Positions 1 through 11,811 of a DNA stretch of 64,000 nt are shown in pieces (position 1 is the stretch's first letter; each line of letters opens with the position of its first letter). The notes beneath the pieces are model-generated. The model was given only the letters and a program-made list of their open reading frames with translations, was not told where the DNA came from and did not search any database. A program made the position numbers and the translations under genes. Source of the stretch: Heliocidaris tuberculata (taxonomy: Eukaryota; Echinodermata; Echinoidea; Camarodonta; Echinometridae); the NCBI GenBank assembly GCA_025618425.1, contig CM046836.1, positions 23,678,756-23,742,755 of the forward strand. Reading direction: 5' to 3'.

Positions 1-191
1 GGCATATATACTCCTGCAATATAGAAAGAGCTAGGGTTTTCGGCAGTTGCCATGACTTTGTTTGGTACCATAATATTTTCAACAGCTGTCGATATGGATG
101 AGCTGGGCTCCTCCTCTTCCCCATGCTCTGACTGGTACATGTAAATTGACCGGCTGAATAGGCGTGTACAACGAGCCTTGGTTTTCGACAT
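1..191 (-). CDS. Hypothetical protein, N-terminal part (runs off window)
   Basis: On the minus strand an ATG at 191-189 opens a frame with no stop for 63 codons, to the window edge. An in-frame TGA lies a few codons upstream and there is an A at -3, so this ATG is a plausible initiator. The start is basic (MSKTKARCTRLFSRS) and is followed by an acidic stretch (EHGEEEEPSSS). No domain, signal peptide or membrane segment is visible and I do not recognise the protein. A splice donor could lie near the edge (GTATAT around positions 4-9). The codons look less repeat-like than the surroundings, but an open frame of this length can occur by chance. It may be the first coding exon of a host gene lying to the left. 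Confidence 0.35.
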   Translation of the reverse strand, partial: MSKTKARCTRLFSRSIYMYQSEHGEEEEPSSSISTAVENIMVPNKVMATAENPSSFYIAGVYM

Positions 192-447
192 CTTGGTCAG
201 TTTTCTTCAAACACCGAAGCGATATCTGCTACGCTAGACCATATTGGGCAGCATCGTAGGCCAACTTTTTTCAGACGATCAGCACAGGTTATGCATCGAA
301 CTTGTGAGCTACTTTGAACAGTAAAGCCGGAAACTTGCAATAAGTATGGGCAGCCCATTTTTTAATGATTCTATACATCCCAAAGCTAGCAATTCGTGGA
401 CATTTTGTTTTATCGATGATGTTGTATTAGTTCTTTACTTTTACCCG

Positions 448-571
448 GGTAAAGTTGACATAGGTATTGATTAATTGAAAATTGTTTGGGTAAAGTTGAC
501 ATAGGTATTGATTAATTGAAAATTGTTTGGGTAATGTCGACATAGGTATAAATTGAATATTGTATGGGTAT
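448..571. repeat. Tandem repeat, about 41-bp unit, 3 copies
   Basis: Three successive copies of a unit containing AAAGTTGACATAGGTATTGA and ATTGAAAATTGTTTGGG start at about 448, 489 and 530. The third is diverged and shortened. No coding potential. Confidence 0.85.
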
Positions 572-3162
572 GGATCATTAATTCCTTAGTTCTTTTCTTC
601 CTGAACGCTCATTGATTTTATTAATGGCCATTGTAATAGACAGTTGAAAAGAAGTGAAAAGTATTAGAAACTATTAGATACCATGTACTTGTCTTACAGA
701 TACATATAAAGCAAGTTGAAATTATGGTGATTGAAAATATTTTACCCTCAGACTATGAAGAGAAGATGTAATAATTGACTCTCATATATGTAAATGATTA
801 TTTCATATGTGTTGATTGTCATATATCTTTAAAGACTGGAAGAAAGAGATTGAATATAATAAAGATGACATCAATTTAATCTTTAAATTCAATGCTTTAA
901 TTGTGTAATTGTAGTTGTAGCTATCGCTTCAGAAAATCAGATTATTCAATGTTGTATAAACTTCGTATTTTAGAGCACAAGGGGCCCCTCCGAGGGGACA
1001 GAACAGATTATTGCAAGCAAGAAAATTAAGGTTATTGCGTGTTGAAACCTTGCATTTCACATCACTAGAAAATTATTCGTTATACCCCTATCCACCCCCC
1101 TCCTTTGATAGTAGGAAAAATCTGCCACCTCACTTTTGTCGCCACTGGTAGACAGTATTGATACTTGAGATACATTGCTCCTATCTGCATGTAAGGGAGT
1201 GGAGCGACCATGTGATGATGATACCTCGCCTTTTGGAGCACTAGAAAGCTGATCGCAATACTGCAATACGGGGGGGGGGGGGGGGTAGGGGTAGGGGGCA
1301 AAATATACGACAGACAGGGTTTCTAAATGTTAAGAATCATTAATATAGTAGGGACCGTAGTGACAGAGTGCGAAAATCGTTTATTTTAAATACTGAAGGT
1401 TTCCCTGATTATTAGATTGCTGACAATAGCTGGGTGGGTTAGGGTCAAAATTTTGGATTATCGGAACACGGCGGACAAAAGCACCATTTTTTGTGTGAAG
1501 CTTCCTTAGAGTATATAAAATGATTTTAACCGAGGCGCCTTCGCGAAATATGTCCGTAACCATGGTAACAGGCAAATATCTAAGATGACTACTTGTTATT
1601 GCCAAGTTGCTGCCTAATTCTTATGAATTTGTATCTTAGGTCTCTTTTGTCTCATTCATTGCTTTGGCTTTGGCTTTATGCTCACTAGTTCCAAACACGT
1701 TCTCTGTTTTTCAATAATATTCTTGTCATCTCAGCTCACTTCACCAATTCATTGCACAGTTTATACTTCATGATCACTCACCACTATATATCGATCACGA
1801 CGTCGACGGTGAGTGCACAATCCATCACATTCCGTATTCATTCTAGTCACAACTTAGCTGTATTGTATGCATCCTATAAATATATTATAATACACGTGCA
1901 ACACGATTGGCTGAAAGTTTTGACTCCTTTATTACTGTCATGATGAACATAATGTGCACGCAAGCACCGATCGATGGAGGATGAACACATGAACTACATG
2001 TATGAGTATGAGTTAATCCAAACAAAAGCTTGTGAGAGCTTTAAAGAGACCTTTAAAGTTACTTCGAGAAGAGAGAGTAAGGTTGAAAACTGGTAAAACA
2101 TCCATGTCCCACAAGCCACAAAATTCCTCTTTTTTACAATATCAGTTTTCTGCCGCAGAGGGCGTTAATTGCAACTCATGCCAGTAACACTACTATTTAT
2201 GCTTGTCTTCGCCACGCAAGACACATTCCTATTTCATGACTCTTTATTACAGATTTAATTATACTTTTTACTCAAATCATGGATGTCGATATTGTCACTG
2301 TTCAAACTAATTTGTTTAAAAAGAAAAATCCCGAAAAAAAAAAAGAGCTGCCATGGCAATATCAATTTTCATTTTCCCTTGTCTTGGAGAGATCCAGTCG
2401 AAAACCAGCGCAGCGATATCAGCCACTGACATCGCAATACATACGGAGCTCACGCTTGTGTCTATATACACTGACTATTGGTGACTGCAATCTTCGATCA
2501 GACACTTAGGTGCTTGCGACACACGAAAAATCATGATTTAAAAACTGAAAATTCTTGAAATACAGCTCAGTTTTTTAAAACCATGTCGCCTTACGGACAA
2601 CCTTATTCTACTTTTGAGTAATCATTGTAGCTTTAGGAGATATGGAATGTATCAAATTCAGATATAAGAAATTATATTATGGGCCCAGGTCAACCCTGAA
2701 GTATAAAAATCCAATAAAGAATCCTAAATATCCGCCGTTTATGCTGAAATTGTAAATTGTCATGAATTTTAATGCTTAGTAGCATTAGTGTACGATTTTG
2801 CTACCAGAATGTAATACTGACACAAGTAAAAAATATATATCTTTTATGGTAAATTAAAATCCAGCATATGGACTACGGGAAGGCGGGGCAAGACAGGACA
2901 CAGGGCAGTCATAGGAATGAATCGACATGGATAACAATTAGATATATAAATATACAAATTGACAAAAAATACCCCCAAAATACCATGTGATAGCAACGAT
3001 GGAAATAACAAAGCGCTAAAGTAAAATCTTTGGAAAAAATTAAATTATGCTTCAAGTTCATCATGACTCCTAATGAAAACTGTAATCACCGACTTTTAAC
3101 ACTGTTTACAGATGATGAGATTATGCACAAACTAAAATGTCTTTTTTTAAATTCATGATATT
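572..3162. other. No gene recognised; AT-rich non-coding DNA
   Basis: Nothing supportable as a gene is seen here. The stretch has a G homopolymer at 1269-1286 next to a C-rich run, one 76-codon plus-strand frame at 2279-2509 without recognisable domains, and short A tracts. The other ORFs are short and are translated from low-complexity sequence. Confidence 0.5.
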
Positions 3163-4123
3163 CTGTAATTCATTGCACAGGGAATGCCTACTAAGAGTTG
3201 CTATACCGGATAAATTGTCTTTTGAGACGTTTCCTGCAATGCTCTAGAGCTTATCACACCGGAAACAGAGTTATGCTATTATTTTGTTATTATCCAGGAG
3301 ATACGAAAAAACAAACAAACACACTATCATAAATTATTATCAATATCATTCATATTCCCGGATGCAATCGTTTAATGAGTTTGCCATCCTTTATTCCACA
3401 AAGCCAATGTACATGTACTTTTGTTCTGAGGGATATTTCCATTTCAAGTATTAGATATGTCGTGTCTAAGTTAATCACAATTTTGTCATGTAAACCACCA
3501 AATGATATTTACAAGGGTTAACCTTATTTATCATGTACTAGCAGTATGTTTGCTCAGTAAGCAATCTCTTCTCTTCTCGACGGCAAATGAAAATCACATA
3601 TTAGACCCATCGATTTGAAGTCTGAATTAGTCTGAAAAAATGAAGTAAAAATACACCTCATACACCACTACAAAAACTAGGATTTGGTAGAACGCCTTGC
3701 CACGATTCTGTTATGTCTTTCATTTTTGTCCTGGCTGAAATGCAGTTCCTTTCACAGTGACTGCTATCCAAGCAAACTTTTGGATCAAAGTGAGGGCGCC
3801 CTTTGCAGATATTATTTTAAAAATCATTTATGGTCCCTATAAACCGGCTTTGTATTTTATAATATAAAAAGTAACGTGCTATGATCACGTTAATTTCATT
3901 CGGCAACAAAATTTAAGCCTCCTGTGAAATGATTTAACCGGAAAAAGTTGTTTTTTTATAATATTGGATGGCGGCCATTTTGGATTTTTGCATTTTACAC
4001 AAGTACCTTTAAAAATCGCAAGGGCTTCTCGACTAATATTGATTAGTAGGCCATATAAGGAATGTTTGTGCCAAATTTGGTGCTTTTGTCCGCTATGTCA
4101 CGAAAATTTCCCTAACCCACCCC
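3163..4123. repeat. Dispersed repeat, copy 1 (0.95 kb)
   Basis: This segment is collinear with 10685-11561. Shared landmarks in order include TAATTCATTGCACAGGGA, GCTCTAGAGCTTATCACACC, GGTAGAACGCCTTGCC, TTCACAGTGACTGCTAT and TTGGATGGCGGCCA. The copies differ by many substitutions and small indels, so this is an old interspersed family and not a recent duplication. There is no open frame through it and no terminal inverted repeat was found, so its class is unknown. Confidence 0.8.
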
Positions 4124-4289
4124 ACTACAAGGCAGCTTATTGTCATTGTATGCAAAATCAATTAAGATGGGGTTATTTTCTTGCGAGGGGACTCGGGGGG
4201 GGGGGGGGGGAAGTGCCCCCCTTTTTAATGATTGGTGGGGAAAATTCCCCTCTGCCGCCCCCCCCCCCCCACCACTTCCGGTGCCTATT

Positions 4290-4592
4290 CTTGCCAGAAA
4301 GAACACAGTGTCCCATAGTGTGAAATCATCTTGACACTGTAAAATTCGAGCTTTTTAACATTGTGAATCACATCTTCACATTGTGAGCAAGTAAATTCAC
4401 ACTGTGAAATCGAACATCACTATGTGAACACTTTGTGGCAAACCACACTGTGGACACCTCCACAGTGTGAAATCATCTTCACACCGTTAAATTCGAGCGT
4501 TTTAACATTGTGAATCACATATTCACAGACTGGAGTCGACTATGTGAACACACTCTGAACACACTATGGGACACTTTTTTTCTTTCCGGCAG
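4290..4592. mobile_element. Foldback MITE with about 32-bp inverted ends
   Basis: The left end reads CTTGCCAGAAAGAACACAG then TGTCCCATAGTGTG. The reverse complement of the right end reads CCTGCCGGAAAGAAAAAAAG then TGTCCCATAGTGTG. Inside, short ACACTGTGAAAT-type words recur in both orientations, and an internal block is duplicated with a period near 150 bp (4310-4372 against 4460-4527). It has no coding capacity. The target duplication is not clear. Confidence 0.65.
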
Positions 4593-4707
4593 GGATGGTC
4601 GTGAATGTACCAAATTTCAGTTACATGTCTGATATAGGCAATCGAGTATGTTTTGCGTGTAAAGTAGTAATATTTCCGACGAGAATTTGTAAGTTTAAGA
4701 CGCTCAG

Positions 4708-5275
4708 CCACAAGGGGGCGCTGCTAGCACAAAAACCAAGAGATGGATCCCCCTTTTTCAAGCTCTCTCCTCCTTCGATATATTTTTCTCTACAAATCTG
4801 GAAACTTTGGTGAAAATGACATGGATTTTGAATGTACAGCAGAGTTAGTTTGCACCCATCCCATTCCTAGACAGTTCCCAGCATTTTTTTTTTTTTTTTT
4901 GCGAGTTATGGAAGTTTTTGACTCCTTCGCCACAAGAGGGCGCTGCTAGCACAAAAATGAGTGCATGGACACCCCTTTTTAAAACTTTCTCCTCCTTTAG
5001 TATACTTTCCTCTACAAATCTAGAAAAATTGACGAATCTGGCATGGGTTTTGAATGTACAGAAGAGTTATTTCGAACCCATCCCATTCCGAAACAGGTTC
5101 CCAGCCAGCAAAGCGCAGTTGTTGCGAGTTTTACGAAGTTTTTGGCTTCTTCCGCAACCTGAGGGCGCTGTTAGCACAAAAACGAGAGCATGGACCCCCT
5201 TTTTAAACTTTTTCATCCTTCAGTATACTTTTTTTCTACAAATCTTGAAAGTTTGATGATAATGACATGGATTTT
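4708..5275. repeat. Tandem repeat, about 222-bp unit, 2.5 copies
   Basis: The motif AGGGCGCTG(C/T)TAGCACAAAAA recurs near 4715, 4938 and 5162. Each occurrence is followed by a T-rich stretch, TCTACAAATCT, a copy of GACATGGATTTTGA or a variant, and CCCATCCCATTCC. The first unit contains an 18-T run. No coding function is apparent. Confidence 0.8.
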
Positions 5276-5589
5276 GACAGAATAATGGGGATTTGTATAT
5301 GACACTGGGAATTCTGAGGCCTATCAGTGGCCAAAATCCTGGGATGACGTCATTCTATACCTGACATCCAATCATGACAAACTTCAGTGTCCCATAGAAA
5401 AAAAGTAAGCACATGGACCTATAATTTTCTATGCGTTTTGGGGCTTCTCATGGACCAAAGTAACTGCATGCAAAGTTTGGTGAAAATGACATGGATTTGA
5501 CTTAAACCTTTAACTGTGGAACGTCCTTAAATACACTGTCTGTCGAATGAGAGAAGATGCGGTAAACGATGTTTTTGTTAAAGTGAACG

Positions 5590-5990
5590 AACGTTTTATT
5601 AAAATTAATTGACTGACAAAAGTGTGAAATTGGCCGGGAAAACCTAATCGTAATCTCTTATTAAAATACCATTCATTTATAGCATGCAAATCAGCTTGGA
5701 GCTTTGATGTAATAACATTAATATCTTTACGAGAAACATATATAACAACATCATCAGCGAATAATACATGTACATGACGTAAACAATCAATGATGCCATT
5801 TATAAATATAAGAAAGAGGGAGGGGCCTAAAATACTTCCCTGAGGTATTCCAGTTGTTATGTCCTTTGTTTCAGAGATATTACCATGACCATGATGACAA
5901 TAAACTGACTGTTTCCTTTCAGAGAAAAAGCTTGAAAACCATTGAAGTTCAGTATTCAAAACACCATATTGAATTGCCTACGTCACCTAT
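5590..5990 (-). pseudogene. Reverse transcriptase fragment of a non-LTR retrotransposon
   Basis: The minus-strand translation contains in order a YGVLNTELQWFSSFFSERKQ-type block, GIPQGSILGP (palm motif) and VLFADDVVIY, which holds the FADD catalytic aspartates. NEWYFNKRLRL follows. This order is diagnostic of the polymerase of LINE-type (Jockey/CR1-like) retrotransposons. Only the central part of the domain is present. An in-frame stop lies just upstream of the YGV block, and the sequence loses similarity after the FPGQ region, so the copy is truncated and inactive. No endonuclease, 3' tail or target duplication was found. Confidence 0.85.
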
Positions 5991-6847
5991 CAAATCTTTT
6001 TTTATAGAACATCAATTACCAATAAGCCAGTCCATACATATTACACATATTATGGAGACCGACTGGGGTCGGGGGGCATGCATGGGACTTTTTCGTAATC
6101 CTTTATCTACTTTTCATTTTATCTTATAACTTTTGGAGTGCTTGAGGTGACAGATCCGAGAAACTTTGGCCGATTCTTCTTATTAATCTTTGATTTCATT
6201 TTTTTCTCATTGCCCTACTGCATCTTTTCAGGTGCTTTTTGCTGACGCTGATGAGGGATACAATTTATTTTAATGCAATATGTAGGCCTACTTAAGTAAG
6301 CAAGATTGGATGTTTGAGGAATGCAATTTGCCCATCGTGCCAAGCCCCGCTCCCACCCCGACTCTTACACTCTTTTTTCTTTTTCTTTTTTTCTTCAAAA
6401 ATTATATACATGTATACATCAGGGCGTTGATGGGTAGATGGCACCGGCATAAAATAAAATACGATTGAAGATTGAAGGACGAGAAAAGAGGATGATATTA
6501 GGATCCCCTCTGCGGTGATCTTGTTAATTCGCATGTCACTTTAATACTGAGCAAGACCGATGCACCGCTCCCCTTCCCCCTACTGATGGCAGTGCCCCCT
6601 TGAGCAATCGTTGGAAATATCCTACGCCACTGAACTGATCTAGGCTTTGTCCAGTAGATGGCATACAAGCTAGGTTCAAGACTAAAGGGGAACAATCATA
6701 CTCTTGCTTTAACGCAAAAGAGAATGGTACGAGTATATTTTTCATCGTTCTTCCGTAATTACGCTCTTTTTATTCCTAACTCCTTTTTCAGTAGACACAA
6801 TTGTTTACCGGGAGGCGATTTTCTTTTCCGTAACCCTAACGCGTCGA

Positions 6848-6938
6848 AATTGCCAATAGTGTCACTTGAGCAAAGACTATCACGGGGACTAGATGGTTTG
6901 TACGCATGCGCGTGGACTTAACTTTGTGTGTTTTCCAT
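6848..6938 (+). repeat. Inverted repeat, left copy (partner 8272-8366)
   Basis: It begins AATTGCCAATAGTGTCACTT and contains GAGCAAAGACTATCA, ACTAGATGGTTT, ACGCATGCGCGTGGACTT and ACTTTGTGTGT. The same words occur in the same order on the minus strand at 8272-8366. The pair may bound a 1.5 kb element, but no target duplication or transposase was seen. Confidence 0.75.
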
Positions 6939-7649
6939 GCATAGAGTATACACTACATGTATTAGAACTCGTCGCTGCCGCGCCATCGGCATATATTCGA
7001 ATCGCGTTTCGCTTTGCCGTCTGCTGACACTTTTCCTGTGTCTGTTGCTTGAATCTCGAAAGACTTTCATCGTTTAGGCTGCAAACTCGACGTCTTCATC
7101 AATATCTTGCAAAGGTAAATTAATAAACTAAGCTTGGAATAAATTATTATCAAAGTATTATTTACAGCTGCATGTTAAGATTGTTAACAATAACATAGGG
7201 GGTCTACATCATGTTTATTAAGCCCCAAAGTAGACTCTAGGCCTACTTCTGCGTCATGAGTAGTTACTAGTAATTGCCAGTCCCATACTACTAGATTTAT
7301 GATGGACTAAATAAAGTCTAAAGACAAGTCTGATCTGAAGCAGGTCTGAAGAAAATGTGGTGGTGGTGGTACGTGATGAGGAAGACATATATGGCTGGCA
7401 ATGATAAAGTGAACATCATGTTTTAAAAATAAATCAATTTAAACAATACTAAAACAATTTTGTACATGCATGGACTGGGAGAATGAATTGCTGTTTGTTT
7501 AATATAGCACATCTTTTGTTTTTTTAAATGGCGATTCAAAATGCCTTTATAAAGCTAATTAAATTAATCTAATCTAGAGATAATTATCGATCAAAATCGA
7601 TGATTACTCTCCCCCCTTTCTCTCCCCTCCCCCCCCCCCTGTCTCCCTC

Positions 7650-7651
<2 letters not shown>

Positions 7652-7681
<30 letters not shown>
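7652..7681. repeat. (CT)n microsatellite
   Basis: About 15 pure TC dinucleotides follow a C-rich tract (7610-7650). Simple repeat only. Confidence 0.95.
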
Positions 7682-7685
<4 letters not shown>

Positions 7686-8271
7686 ATGGATTTAAGCTTA
7701 CATTATTATTCATTTGCTTTTTATGCGCTGTGAATATATATCATCGTTTCATATTGCCAAATGTATATTATTTGTTTTAAATATAGGCCCATTTGTAAAA
7801 TGTATTTTAGCCAGTGGTTGCAATCGAACAGTGTTAACCATGAATAAATAAATAAATAAATTAGTACATCAATATCTCAGACAAATTAAGAGTACATACA
7901 TGTATGTATATTAAGGTAACATCTGGATTCTTTCTTCATCTTGGATGTTAGTGCATGGGAATATAATCATAGATCTAGATCTACGTGAACTTGAACTAAA
8001 AAGGAGCCCATAATACGACTTTCTGAATCATTTTTTTAAATCCAATATTAAGCCCATAAGGCCTAAGCACAGTCATTGTGAAGTTGGAGAAGGATTAACC
8101 CAAATTAACCCATTAGTGTATCCATATTACCCAAGACCCAATAAACAAACATTTTAATTTCAGTTGTCCATTTCGAATCTGATGCTGCCACTGTACTGTG
8201 TACATATGCCAAACGATGCGCGATGTCGATGGCAATGTTATAGTGGCGATAATAATACATGTATAACTCTG

Positions 8272-8366
8272 TGGAACACACACAAAGTTGCACAAGTCCA
8301 CGCGCATGCGTAAAAAAACCATCTAGTACACTGATAGTCTTTGCTCAAGTGGCAATATTGGCAATT
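8272..8366 (-). repeat. Inverted repeat, right copy (partner 6848-6938)
   Basis: The reverse complement reads AATTGCCAATATTGCCACTT, then GAGCAAAGACTATCA and ACGCATGCGCGTGGACTT, matching 6848-6938. The spacer between the arms (about 1.3 kb) contains only AT-rich sequence and a CT microsatellite. Confidence 0.75.
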
Positions 8367-8715
8367 GGGAAAATTGATTTTAACCCCTTTTTTTCATTGA
8401 TTTCCATCATGCATGCAACCTAGATAATCACTGCAAATATGTTTTTACACACAACCTGTATGAAACATATTTATTCCTTTATCAATATCAATATCAATTT
8501 CAGTATAGAGCAAAATTAATGGGAGAGGAGCTCTCAAGATAGTTACGGAGTTGCCAATCTGTGTTTGATTGATTACATCTTTAAAAAATCATAACTTTCT
8601 TATTTCTCAACGGATTTTGCTCAAACGTTCATTGATTTGTTTCTCTTATTCTTCTGCTTTTATTAACTAAATATCAGGGAGGACCTCCCCTTTAACTACT
8701 GGTTGAACATCATAC

Positions 8716-8899
8716 CTGTTACAAATTTGACCTTGTCCGCAATTTCTTTGCATGGTCTACCAGTTCCGCAGCCTACGTCGAGGACAATATCATCAGCATC
8801 CAAATTCAGCATACACATGTATTTTTGGCGCATCTTGCACTGGAAATGTTGACTTGTTGCATTGTAGATCAGAGCCGATTTCATATCTGGGGTATTCAT
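8716..8899 (-). CDS. Class I SAM methyltransferase, first coding exon
   Basis: Seen: an ATG at 8899-8897 (MNTPDMKSAL) opens a 61-codon frame plus one base, ending at a splice donor ACAG|GTATGA, so the exon ends in phase 1. Residues 39-49 read VLDVGCGTGRP, the glycine-rich motif I that binds S-adenosylmethionine, followed by CKEIADKVKFVTG. The frame continues upstream only through a translated G tract and dinucleotide run, so this ATG, with A at -3, is preferred. Known: class I methyltransferases of the juvenile-hormone-acid methyltransferase-like type start with a short helix and then this motif. Inferred: first exon of a methyltransferase gene pointing left. I could not find its next exon between 1 and 8715. 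It may be a paralogue of the gene at 54913-63968. Confidence 0.72.
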
Positions 8900-9029
8900 C
8901 GTTGCTGGTCTAATTATCTGGAGGATAGGTTGGTGTGTGTGTGTGGGGGGGGGGGGGGTGAGAAAGGCAATAATAAGCACTATGACATTGAGAATAGTCT
9001 TGTTGGCAGGACGCCTACATATTATACAT

Positions 9030-9246
9030 AATGATTACAGTATTGTATTGCCTCAGAATTGTGATGCTTATTTTGTTTTGTTCTAATTCGCTTTGTGTTT
9101 ACTTTTGTTTTTCTTGTTGTTTTGTTACTTCCCAGTGATTGCTATTTTGTTTTGATCTTTAATTTCTGTAAACTATTTCTTTGTATTATGTTGATGATAA
9201 TCCAAAATTGGATTTTAAATCAATAAAGTGATTTGATTTGATTTGT
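9030..9246 (+). mobile_element. LINE 3' end with GATTT-repeat tail (5'-truncated)
   Basis: A T-rich non-coding stretch ends with AATCAATAAAGTG followed by GATTTGATTTGATTTG. Short pentamer tails directly after an AATAAA-type signal are typical of CR1/L2-like retrotransposon 3' ends. No coding remnant is visible, so the copy is severely truncated. Confidence 0.5.
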
Positions 9247-9816
9247 TAAAGTTATATGAATGAAAGCCTCACAAAATGAACATCAACAGTCATATGTCAC
9301 CTCTAACTATATATGCCAAGAATGATTGAGAAAAAATATGAATATTATTTACTAACTTTAAATAAGGAAGGCTTAAGGATGCAAATTGTTCATTATACTG
9401 TATCAAGTACAAGCGGATAGAAATTTCGAAAATGCTTCACCGCCCCTATATAGGCAATTATAATATGAGGGTAATAAGAAGTGTCTGCAGTTCAAATTCA
9501 GAAATATTTCTGGCCCACAAGACATTAATAAGGAACTCCCGGTATAGATCCTGTCTTAGAGAACATGAACAAGTTAATATGTTCTTTTTAAAGAGGCTAA
9601 ATCAAATCAATTAACCGCATTGATGGAGGTTTTCTAGGGCATGTAGGGATCTATGCTGAGTTCTAATTTACATCTTTGTAAATACTTGCCCACCGAATTC
9701 AATTCTGGTATTGATCCTTCCTCAGGTCCAAATACGGAATCTTGTAACGACTTTTTATTCCCATTAGAATTGACCATTGTATATAATTATTTGATGGTAC
9801 GACGGGTTATATACGT

Positions 9817-9818
<2 letters not shown>

Positions 9819-9864
<46 letters not shown>
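9819..9864. repeat. (TA)n microsatellite
   Basis: A run of about 23 TA dinucleotides borders the left arm of the hairpin element at 9865-10338. Confidence 0.95.
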
Positions 9865-9867
<3 letters not shown>

Positions 9868-10338
9868 ATGTGAGAAATAAATTGAATTGAATGAGAGAAA
9901 TAATTTGCGTGGCTAAATTCTCTGTTCCTCCTTACTGACTTCCTTTTTTGTGAAAGTAACTGCAGGGGTTGCAAAAACTGTCTCCGCCGGCAGTCGAACC
10001 CGGGTCTTTGGCACTGTACGCCAAAGACCTTAACCACTAGACCACGGAGGCGGGTTGAGTGGTATTCGGCTACACCAGGCACAAACACCGACAGGCATCC
10101 CCTGCAACCCCTTAGCAGTTAATTTATTCCGTTTCTTTGAGGGGCAGTATTGAACAATGACAAGCAGAATGCCTAGCTATTAAGGGGTTGCAGGGGCTGC
10201 CTATCGGTGTTTGTACCTGGTGTAGCCGAATACCACTCAACCACAGTTTTTGCAACCTCTGCAGTCGGTAAGGAGGGAGAATAAATTTCGCTACGCAAAT
10301 TATTTCTCTCATTCAATTCAATTGATTTCTCACATTAT
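9865..10338. mobile_element. Hairpin (foldback) element with long inverted arms
   Basis: The outer arms are almost perfect: 9865-9911 (GTGAGAAATAAATTGAATTG...) pairs with 10293-10338. The inner arms 10053-10115 and 10181-10241 also pair (GAGTGGTATTCGGCTACACC against its complement), leaving a loop of about 65 nt. The left arm carries an extra segment of about 70 bp, a tRNA-like module at 9981-10052, that the right arm lacks. TA microsatellites flank both sides. No ORF. It could be one foldback MITE or two head-to-head SINE copies. Confidence 0.8.
9981..10052 (-). mobile_element. tRNA-like SINE head within the hairpin element
   Basis: The minus strand reads CCGTGGTCTAGTGGTTAAGG (A-box-like) and CCCGGGTTCGACTGCC (B-box-like), with complementary CTCCG/CGGAG ends. 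The anticodon-arm region is a 9-bp perfect stem, GTCTTTGGC with GCCAAAGAC, unlike a normal 5-bp anticodon stem. It is therefore a tRNA-derived repeat head and not a functional tRNA gene. Confidence 0.7.
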
Positions 10339-10400
10339 GCAAATTTACCCACTAGAGTTGCTGTAGTATGATACAGTATCACAACAAAAAAAATTATCAC

Positions 10401-10412
10401 ATATATATAATG

Positions 10413-10451
<39 letters not shown>
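10401..10451. repeat. (TA)n microsatellite
   Basis: TA dinucleotides interrupted once by TGTAA, to the right of the hairpin element. Confidence 0.9.
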
Positions 10452-10452
<1 letters not shown>

Positions 10453-10684
10453 CATGTATATACAAATACACAAACACACCTTTGTCCGTGTAGGTAGCAA
10501 AGCGGACGTTCAACAAAAAATATGGATTAAGTGAAATTAACTTGTACTCAATACTGGAAAAAAAAGAAGATGCGTTTCAATCACCTTTTCACTTGCAAAT
10601 CTAAAGGGGGGGGGGGGGGAATCCCATAGTGTTTCTATAGATAAAGTCTGAGAGCCTGTCCCGATATAGTCACCCCATTTTACC

Positions 10685-11561
10685 TGTAATTCATTGCACA
10701 GGGAAGGCCTACTAAGAGTTACTACACCGGATAAATTGTTTCCTGAGAAGTTTCCTGTAATGCTCTAGAGCTTATCACACCGGGAATAGAGTTGGGCTAT
10801 AATGTTGTTATATGATCAAAGAAATACCCAAAATTAAACATTCACAAGCTCATAAATTGTTATCAGTATCGTTCATATTCCTCGATGCAATCGTATAGTG
10901 AGTTTTCGATTCTTTTTTGCCAGGAAGTCGTAGTTATTTGGTTCTGACGGGTATTTCCATTTCAAATATTAGATATGTCATGTCTACGTTAATCACATGT
11001 AAACTACCAAGTAATATTTACAAGGAATAACCCTAGCAATCTCTTCTCTTCTTGACGGCAAATGAAAATCATGTATTACACCTATCTGATTTAGTCTGAA
11101 AAACGAAATAAAAATACATCTCACACATCTCTACGAAAACACATAGGAGTAGGTAGAACGCCTTGCCCCGATTGTGTTATGTTTTTTTGTTTTTTTTTTC
11201 AGTTTTGTCCAGGCTGAAATACACAGTTCATTTCACAGTGACTGCTATTTGGATCAAACTGAGGGCACCCTTTGCATATATTACTTATTGTCTCTATAAC
11301 CGGATTCATATTATTTCAATATAAAAAGGAACGTGCTATGACCTGGATAATTTCATTTGACAACAGATTTATGCATTCTATGAAATGATTTAACCCGAAA
11401 AGGTTGTTTTTTTATTACATTGGATGGCGGCCAATTTGGACTTTTGCATTTTACACTATTACCTTTATAAAATCGCGAGGGCTCCTTGACTAATATTGAT
11501 TAGTAGTCAAAATTTAGTGCTTTTGTCCGCTCCGTCACGACAATTTCCCTAACCCATCCCA
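10685..11561. repeat. Dispersed repeat, copy 2
   Basis: Collinear with 3163-4123 and in the same orientation. Landmarks kept are TAATTCATTGCACAGGGA, GCTCTAGAGCTTATCACACC, GGTAGAACGCCTTGCC and TTGGATGGCGGCCA. It has several deletions relative to copy 1. Downstream, 11580-11810 holds a related low-copy motif (GGGCAG, CCCGAATA, GCTCGCTCGC) also seen at 51130-51720 and 62215-62240. Confidence 0.8.
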
Positions 11562-11811
11562 TTATCATTGAATATCCTCATTATTTGGGCAGCGGTCATT
11601 CTTATCTCCGGGAATTAAGGTTCCCATAACATTAAATTATTATGATTATCTGGTGTATTTTGATGAACGAAATAACTCATATTTGAAAGAATATAAATGG
11701 TCTCTTTTTGGCTCGCTCGCTCGCAAGATTTAGAAACGGGATAGTTTCGGGCAGCAAACGACCGTATTCGGGCAGTAAGGTGCCCGAATATCCTTATATT
11801 CCTCAGCAAGG

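Noticed and set aside
9981..10052. Functional tRNA gene on the minus strand
   Set aside because: The anticodon arm has a 9-bp stem and the acceptor stem is incomplete; it lies inside a foldback element.
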